Positions 57,765 to 64,000 of a stretch of 64,000 nt of DNA are shown here, in pieces (within the stretch, counting starts at the first letter, position 1; every line of letters begins with the position of its first letter). The stretch spans positions 84,696 through 148,695 of the forward strand of contig JANBPK010001043.1 of assembly GCA_027579435.1 (NCBI GenBank). Reading direction: 5' to 3'. The stretch comes from Candolleomyces eurysporus. Lineage: Eukaryota; Basidiomycota; Agaricomycetes; Agaricales; Psathyrellaceae. The notes beneath the pieces were generated by a model. That model did not search any database and was not told the origin of the DNA. It saw nothing but the letters and a program-made list of their open reading frames with translations. A program made the translations under genes and the position numbers.

Positions 57765-58930
57765 GTCGATGCCGGTGAGACCTCCAGCGAATAGGGGAGC
57801 GTGTATAGGCTGGTCGAACCCTTGCGAGATGCTCTTCGAGCGGTTGCAGCACCTATGTCACGCAATAAGCAAACAGCAGGAGAAAAAAACACATAGGACT
57901 CTGCCCACCCGGTCTTACAATAGGGTCGAACGCTCTCTTCGGAGCAGGTTCCCTGGTATCGACGGCCGTCCATTGATAGATCCAAGAACAGGGGTTGTAC
58001 GTCGACGTTTACGGTCGTCTTCAACGCCAAAATAGTTCAGCTAATCGGATTCGCTGAATGAGGGCAAATCAGTAAGTTATCTAACATCCGGGTTTCACAC
58101 TCACCGAAGTAGCCCAAAGATGCTGGGTCCAGATGTGCAGGAAGGGCCGCCAAAAGCGTCTGATCAAGGGCCCTCTGTCAGTATTTGACACGCAATTTGA
58201 GGAAAACGAAGGGGTACTTGCCAGAATAATACCAAGCTCGGGGTGAAGGAAGAAATATCGCAATTAGCTCCAGACTGAGCACACACCCGCAACCTCAAAG
58301 GTGTGAGTTGCCCATCTATCCGATAATCCAACGCGGTACAGAGGATACGATTATCAGTGGCTGAGCTACTCAACAAAAGAAGGGTCAAGACTTACCTTGT
58401 ACACAGCCAAATCTGCATCACCACCAGTATCGCAGACGATAAGAGTTCTGCGAAGGCTTCAAGTGGTGAAGGTTGGTGAGGTGACCGCAGTGAGCTGCAG
58501 CAAACCGCAGCGGTTCCGGGTTTGTTGATAATATTCAGCCTCCCGTCCAGGTATTGTCCAACGCACGGGCGCTCGCAACGAGGCCAGCTAGGATAGCTGC
58601 CTCACGCACAATTTCGCCGCCCTTCGCGTCCCAAGCCGCTGGAGCTGTAAGCCAAACCTCCGCCGTATCTAGTAGAGGAATTGATCAAAATTGAAACGCG
58701 GGAAATGTGTGGCCAGGAAGCGAAATGCGGGTTAAGATCTTTACTGAGATCGGCGATGGCTCCAAGGTTCTTGGTGAGTTGATCTTTAGCGTACTCCCAA
58801 AGGCAGGGCTGATAGGTCTCTTGCCCAGCTGTAGGTGGCCCAGGATGAGTTTGACTGGTCGCCTTGAGTACTCGTGTAGTCGAAGACGCAACGGGATTTG
58901 CTTACCAGAACATCGGTAGACGCAGATGCC
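57765..58930 (-). pseudogene. Decayed Hsp70/HSPA12-like ATPase gene
   Basis: Several segments of the Hsp70-like (HSPA12-type) family of basidiomycetes are found in correct order on the minus strand but in different frames. They are LRLHEYSRRPVKLILGHL (about 58840-58890), LTAPAAWDAKGGEIVREAAI (58590-58650), LNIINKPGTAAV (about 58500-58530), LIVCDTGGDADLAVYK (58390-58440), VCAQSGANC (about 58260), VLQPLEEHLARV (about 57820-57855) and LFAGGLTGID (about 57770-57800). In-frame stops and frame changes separate them, and no 'n' occurs here to explain the breaks. The N-terminal phosphate-binding segment is not found. I infer an old inactive gene; an annotator could mistake single segments for exons. 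Confidence 0.7.
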
Positions 58931-59298
58931 TTAAACGCGGTCAAATCCGGCGCTGGAGCGTGTCGTTATGCCCGAGCGAGGGCGGCAGGGGCGGGGGCGA
59001 ATGCGATGTCGAATGACCCGTAAAATGCGGTCGCTTGCAGGCAAAACTTGCCGAACCTGGCCTGTACCGTGCGACCGCCGTTGCGGAGGTCGGCCATACG
59101 TGGCTGGAGCCATTCCGACTACTGAGTGGTCCAAACCTATGGGATTTGCAAGAGTACCATCTGGACCAGTTTCGGAAATTTCGGGGCCATTCTCTGCGCC
59201 TCGGACAAATATTTGTATCGGGACGGATAACTCCGGTCTCGACAGTGGAAGTCGCTAGCGTTCCAGCGGGGAGGACATTCATTCGATAAATCTAACAT
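58931..59298. other. Short spacer with unassigned open frames
   Basis: CpG-rich sequence with open frames on both strands (for example 59035-59289 +, 58941-59282 -) and no recognised motif. It could include lost N-terminal sequence of the Hsp70-like gene. Confidence 0.4.
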
Positions 59299-61700
59299 GT
59301 AGCTTCAGCTTCGAACACTATCGCTGCCAAGTTGCCACCTGACAGGCGCATTGCTGCAATACCTTCTTGGTCAAATAGAGAACGTAGGTACTCGCAATTT
59401 TACGCGTACAAGACATGTAACGGAGCTCTACACCACCAGAGACCCTCTTCCAGTCGCTCTCCATCTTGATATTCCTAATCAGCCGTTTCCCCAATTGCAT
59501 CACGTCCTTATGAAACGTGTCATCCTCACTGTTTCGCAGTTCATCCCACAACAGCTGGCGTTGAACGATGATATATCGAAGAATACCATCCTGCCGAACC
59601 TTGCCTATGGAGAAGCAGGGGACTACGGTGAACTTGGTTGCTGCTGTTACGCGCCATTCTCCAGGCCAGGTTGCTCCTGCGCTGGATCATGCCGTGCGGA
59701 GCATCTTGAAGACAATTCAGAGGATGATAGGGAGTTGACTCGCAGGGAGGGGTCGTCGCAGGCGTGTTCAAGTTGGTACTCTTCAGAGGTTAAGCCGTAT
59801 CAACAAGCTATTATTCAAGCTGGGATTCAATCTATCAAGTGCGACCCTGTGAGTACTTGCTTCGAAAGCGTATTCCAAAGTTCTTTGGTCTGATATGCCG
59901 TTGTCGTAGAACTATGCGGCGGAGGATGATTTGGCCGACGGGTATGTTCTGGTCGCCCTTCAGTCTTGCTGTCACTCTGATATTCCTTTCCAGATGCGAT
60001 GAAGATACTGCTTATAAGATTTGTCTCTCCGCCACAGAGCTATTGGTTGGTATCATTGGTACCCGACCTGAATTCCTCACCGCCTCACAGTCTGGGCCAC
60101 CTACATCGGCCTCTCTTCTCAAGCAGACCTCTGTTTATCGGGAGTCAAGGATTCGAGCCCTCGTGGAAAGCGAAAGTGCGAGACTGAGCTATTTAGTTAA
60201 GGACACCGAAACCCTACGCACTCTTCTCATTTCGCAAGTACCTTCGTTGGCGAAGGCCCTGCCGAACCAGATCCCCTAAGACGAGTCCTACGGCTTTGCA
60301 GTCGGGATGCTCGGTGTCGCATACGCTGCTCTGCTCACCGTTTTCCCTAGATCTTTTGGCACAGCAAACTTCGCAGATCCTTACAATTTCCAAATTGGCG
60401 CTGTCGCAATCTTCCTCGAGTTCGACGGCTGCTCTTCACTTGATCTGTCTCTGCTTCGGAGAGAATAATCCGGCGGATGTGACGATATGCACTGCCCAGG
60501 TCAAGAAGAAGTTGCAAGGTGCCGCGGCGGGCGTTATTGCGGAGTATTCGAAGAATATCAGAGTACGTTCTTTAATTGTGAAAATAGTGCAGGAGGTTCT
60601 GAATTGGTTGTGCTTGCAGGTTTGGGGCCTAGCCCAATGGCTAGCTTTTGTTGCTGATCGTTGGAGAGTTTGGAAGGTTCATGTGAGTGATTCCATCGTG
60701 AATTCTTGTGGGCTGACTGTGTATTGCTTCTAGCAATATCTCAAATCAGAAGAAGTATATAACAATGCCATTGAGCGCTGTGCTTTTGACTAGGAAGAAA
60801 TCAGGTCTGACGTGGCGTTTGCAGCTGGTAAGTCAACCACTATCAGTATCCTGCTGCTATGAAAGACCTGACCTTCGTTTGTGAATGATAGGTTACTTTG
60901 CTATCAGCCACTTGCAGCAATTCTTGCCTGCGGTCGTCAAGATGGTCGAGAAGACCCGAAGAGGAGGTTCCTTGCACTTCATGCTGCTAAGGAAGTTCGT
61001 CATTTTCCAAAAAGCCTCCCCGTGCACGGATAGTGTCTCTAATTGTTGTGTCCCAGTTAGGGCGTAACCCACTGCTCTCATGGATAGCTAGAACGTTGTC
61101 AATTTCATTTGGACACCGTTGTTTGCCAACTCGCAAAACGCATAAGAGGCTACATGAAATGTGGCTGCGGCGTATCTTGGGAAGCTTGCGACGATTCAGC
61201 CGCTATACCCCAGATTCACGCAAGTCATCCTTAGCTCCCTCTTCTTTGAGTCTCTCAACCCATATTCATGATTCTAGGCCAAAATCAAAAACCCCAGCTC
61301 AGCCACCGCGCAACCGTCGTTTCCCCTATTTGGTATACTTTGCGGATGCATTTCAATCGTACGACGAGCCGCCGTCACTACTCCTTGTCGACTTCTTGCC
61401 TCGTATGGTTGACGGTGACTTGGTAACTAGCCCAAGCCTCGGTTATGATTTATAATTGAAATGCCTATCGCTATATGGAATGTCCGCCGACTCGCGATTT
61501 CATCATTGAACTCCGCCACATGCACTGAGCCACACTTCATCAGTCAAGGACCACTTGAAGGGCCTTTGCCCAACCTCTAAGAAGACCAATGTCAGTCCCG
61601 ATCTTGTCAGAACTGTGCAGATGGGTCCTTGGATGCACTAGGTGGGCGATGGTCTCAAAACTTGAAAGACCAGGTACAAGACAATGTACACTTTATTAAG
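59299..61700 (+). pseudogene. Degenerate CAND1 copy
   Basis: DNA-level homology to CAND1 begins at 59299 (matching the exon that starts near 47878) and runs to about 61700 (matching about 51490). Matching segments include LGQIENV, RVILTVSQFIPQQLA, YQQAIIQAGIQSIKCDP, VGIIGTRPEFLTA and AAAGVIAEYSKNIR. Introns are retained in place, for instance near 59850 and 60560, so this is a genomic duplicate and not a processed copy. It carries frameshifts, stops and an internal deletion near 60465 that removes the part matching about 49275-50155 of the parent. The 5' quarter of the gene is absent. CpG content stays comparable to the parent, unlike the flanking NLR sequence. Confidence 0.9.
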
Positions 61701-62532
61701 CACCCTTTCTGCTTTGATCTTGGTCCTGTTCACAGTCGCAATTTCAACTTGATTTTGCACTGATTTTGACTTGATTTTGTGATGTGGATTTAATAGTTTG
61801 GTTGAAATCAACTTTGAACGCACCTCTGATTTTCAGGTATGGGAACAACTGACTGAGTCCCAAATCTTGAACTGACCATCCAGTCCAATGCTTCATAGTT
61901 GTGCTTTGACCATGGTGCGTCAAAATAGTGAATGACAAATAAGGATGCAAAGTCAACAAATAGCTGAAAGGGATGAGCCAACTCCCAAGTTGCTGGAAGA
62001 ACTCCAAATAAAATGATTTTCAGGCAATTCCTTTCAATACTGTGCTGAATTTAGTGTTCACTCATTGGATATTTAGTTTTAGGCCCATTTGAGAGCAAAA
62101 AGCACAGAGGAAAGGAAACCAGTAAACAAAAACCCAAAATTTGCTAACACAGATTGAATGGGAAGGAGGGACCAAAAATGTGTCAAGACTAAATCTCAGT
62201 GCTTATCATTAACACAAAAGGTGCTAAAGCTAATTGCTCACTTTTGGATGCAGATAGTGGTAACCTGCCCTCAAGGCCAGAAATGTGTATAACAACTATG
62301 TTTGGAATGCTGAAAGGAGCTAATATAATACAACAACTAATATAAGTAAAGGAAGCAAAGAAGAATTAAATCAAGGGTAAAGTGCATAGAGAGCTACACA
62401 AGAGTGAATTTGCTCTATTTGTAAGAAAGAAAGGATAGGTGAAGAATACTGATGACAATACTGCATCTGAAGGTATTCAAAGGAAGTAATAGTGAGAACA
62501 GTGTCTGGGGTCAAAATCAGGGAACATCTGGA
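61701..62532. other. A/T-rich spacer before NLR2
   Basis: CpG-poor spacer. The last ~150 bp (about 62390-62530) match the spacer before NLR1, confirming the shared origin of the two blocks. The rest has no counterpart in the shorter first spacer, so there was an insertion or a deletion. No gene is supported. Confidence 0.6.
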
Positions 62533-64000
62533 TCAATCACAATTCTCCAACACTTCAGAAATGTCAAGAATATGAACTCCACCATTTTCACATCCAAGGG
62601 CTACAGATGAAAATGTAGAGTCAAAAGATGCTGTGGAAACTTGCCAGTTTGAAGGGAACCAGCAAATTGGAAGGACAGTTGGTGACAAAGGCTGGCCTGT
62701 CAACTTGACCCTAACTAATCCAGAAACAGAGGGAGCATGTTTTTGGATAACTGCATAAAATGTTGAAGAGTCTGCAAAGATGCTGAAACAGGATTTACCT
62801 TCAAGAATGGCAAGAACAGCTCCCACTTGGACCTCCCATAGGTGCACTGTCCTGTCAAATGATGATGTAGATGCCAGTCTTTGTCCATCAGGTGAGAAGG
62901 TAATACTAGTGACCCAATTAGAATGGCCTTCAAGAGTGGCAAGAGGGGTTCCTGCTTGGCTGTCCCACAGACGCACTGTGTTGTCATATGATGTGGATGC
63001 CAACTTTTGCCCATCAGGTGAGAAGGCAACACTTAATACTGCATCAGAATGGCCTTCAAGAGTGGCAATGAGTGTTTGTGCTTGGCTGTCCCACAGACAC
63101 AGTGTGCTGTCATATGATGCAGATGCCAGCCTTCTACCATCAGGTGAGAAGGCAACACTTGTTACCCAACCGGAATGGCCCTCAAGTGTGGCAAGAAGGG
63201 TTTCTGCTTGGGTGTCCCACAGGCATACTGCACCATCACTTGATGCAGATGCCAGCCTTTGCCCATCAGGAGAAAAAGCAACACTTTCTACCTGACCAGA
63301 ATGGCCCTTGAGAGTNAGCAAGGTGGGTTCCTACTTGGCTGTCCCACAGACACANCTGTGTTGTCGCCTGATGCAGATGCCAAACTTTGCCCATTGGGTG
63401 AAAAAGCAACCTTCTTTACCCAGCTGGAATGGCCCTCAAGAGTGGCAAGAAGGGTTCCTGCTTGGCCATCCCACAGGCACACTGTGTTGTCCTCTGATGC
63501 AGATGCCAGCCTTTCTCTGTTTGGTGAGAAGGCAATACTCATTACTGGATCAGAGTGGCCTTCAGAAGTGGCAAGATGGGTTCCTGCTTGGCTGTCCCAC
63601 AGACGTACTGTATTGTCAACTGATCCAGATACCAGCCTCTGCCCATCAGGTGAGAAAGCAACACCTTGCACTGCATTGGAATGGCCTCCAAATCTGGCAA
63701 TAAGGGTTCCTGTTTGGCTGTCCCACAGGCATACTGTTCTGTCATATGATCCAGAGACCAGTCTCTGCCCATCAAGTGAGAAGGCAACACTGGTTACATG
63801 CCAAGAATGGCCTTCAAGAGTGGCAAGAAGAGTTCCTGTTTGGCTGTCCCATATGCACACTGTTTCGTCATTTGATGCAGATGCCAGCCTTTGCCCATCA
63901 GGTGAGAAAGCAGTACTATTTACATCATCAGAATGGCCTTCAAGAGTGGCAAGAAGAGTTCCTGCTTGACTGTCCCACATGCGCACCGTTTTATCATTTG
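62533..64000 (-). CDS. WD40-repeat C-terminus of a second NLR-like protein, NLR2 (partial)
   Basis: The gene runs off the right edge of the window, so only the C-terminal part is visible. At least nine complete WD40 repeats of 42 residues are read (consensus TLLATLEGHS-xxV, then [15 protein letters not shown]), plus part of another at the edge. The same non-repeat C-terminus as NLR1 follows ([25 protein letters not shown]) and the end is EVLENCD-TGA at 62533. 'n' positions at about 63316 and 63354 switch the frame twice; reading across them gives an unbroken array, so I take the part as intact. By analogy with NLR1 the missing N-terminus should carry a NACHT domain, but this is not seen. Long open frames on the plus strand over the repeats are shadows. 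Confidence 0.85.
62830..64000 (-). repeat. Near-identical 126-nt WD40 repeats
   Basis: Nine full units of about 126 nt with very similar DNA sequence; neighbouring copies share long runs such as the one encoding [11 protein letters not shown]. Variation concentrates in the two residues after GHS (DD, WH, NA, DP, SW, GQ, GW, DA, NW) and around S-x-D-x-TV. This is the pattern known for fungal HNWD/HET-type incompatibility proteins. Confidence 0.88.

Larger units (their letters stand above)
12760..63354. other. Scattered single 'n' bases beside homopolymers
   Basis: Single ambiguous bases occur at about 12760, 13864, 20427, 20851, 22147, 22417, 30973, 34375, 39399, 40587, 52929, 52992, 52997, 56439, 63316 and 63354. 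Most sit next to runs of identical bases, and in the PP2C, P450 copy 2, NLR1 and NLR2 the reading frame changes exactly there. They look like places where consensus base counting failed, so frame breaks at these sites should not be used to call pseudogenes. Confidence 0.8.

Noticed and set aside
62780..63969. Long plus-strand open frames over the WD40 array
   Set aside because: They are antisense shadows produced by a repeat unit whose length is a multiple of three; a stop-free antisense unit repeats itself. No domain is encoded.

Overview
The window is nuclear DNA of a filamentous basidiomycete, most likely an agaricomycete (mushroom-forming) fungus. This follows from intron-dense genes with many 45-70 nt introns and tiny exons, a tandem cytochrome P450 cluster, NACHT-WD40 (STAND/NLR-like) genes, a degraded Hsp70/HSPA12-like gene and the style of the proteins. 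Species was not determined. About fifteen single 'n' characters, mostly beside homopolymers, shift reading frames; I read them as assembly uncertainties rather than mutations.

Layout. 1-1321: no supported gene. 1322-3686 (-): VPS27 (ESCRT-0), divergent from 4733-11368 (+): RPB1, the largest RNA polymerase II subunit, whose CTD is cut into micro-exons of 9, 12, 30 and 63 nt. 11848-14041 (+): a PTC5/6-like PP2C that appears to have lost metal-binding residues. 15687-25496 (+): three tandem paralogous P450s. 27252-29894 (+): an AGC-type kinase-fold protein lacking the catalytic Lys, the HRD Asp and the DFG Asp/Gly, i.e. a pseudokinase. 30239-31000 (-): ribosomal protein eL19. 31001-34870: gene-poor. 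34871-37021 (+): a HAL4/SAT4-like protein kinase with a DYG motif.

37946-42830 (-): a small family of secreted proteins. Each of two full copies has a signal peptide, an acidic segment with repeated [DE]AR, and a long Lys/Ser/Ala repeat tail resembling a histone H1 tail, closed by a conserved NVNIDP end. A third, broken copy and a shared promoter arrangement lie upstream. I do not recognise this family. 43622-44284 (-): a small Tudor/SH3-like conserved hypothetical protein. 45401-47068 (+): VPS4 AAA ATPase. 47287-51933 (+): CAND1/TIP120, the cullin-RING assembly factor.

51934-64000: a duplicated accessory block. NLR1 (52288-56701, -) has an N-terminal helical module, a NACHT domain and WD40 repeats, with one in-frame TAG between NACHT and WD40. 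It is followed by an Hsp70-like pseudogene (-), a degenerate intron-containing CAND1 copy (+), and NLR2 (-), which runs off the right edge with at least nine near-identical 42-residue WD40 repeats. The order CAND1 then NLR occurs twice with a homologous spacer, so a CAND1-NLR module was duplicated in tandem and the second CAND1 decayed. The NACHT-WD40 part of NLR1 holds a stretch of about 1.6 kb with no CpG, while its N-terminal exon is CpG-rich.

Functionally the backbone is housekeeping (endosomal sorting through VPS27 and VPS4, transcription, translation, SCF control). The accessory parts are the P450 cluster, the secreted cationic family and the NLR block.
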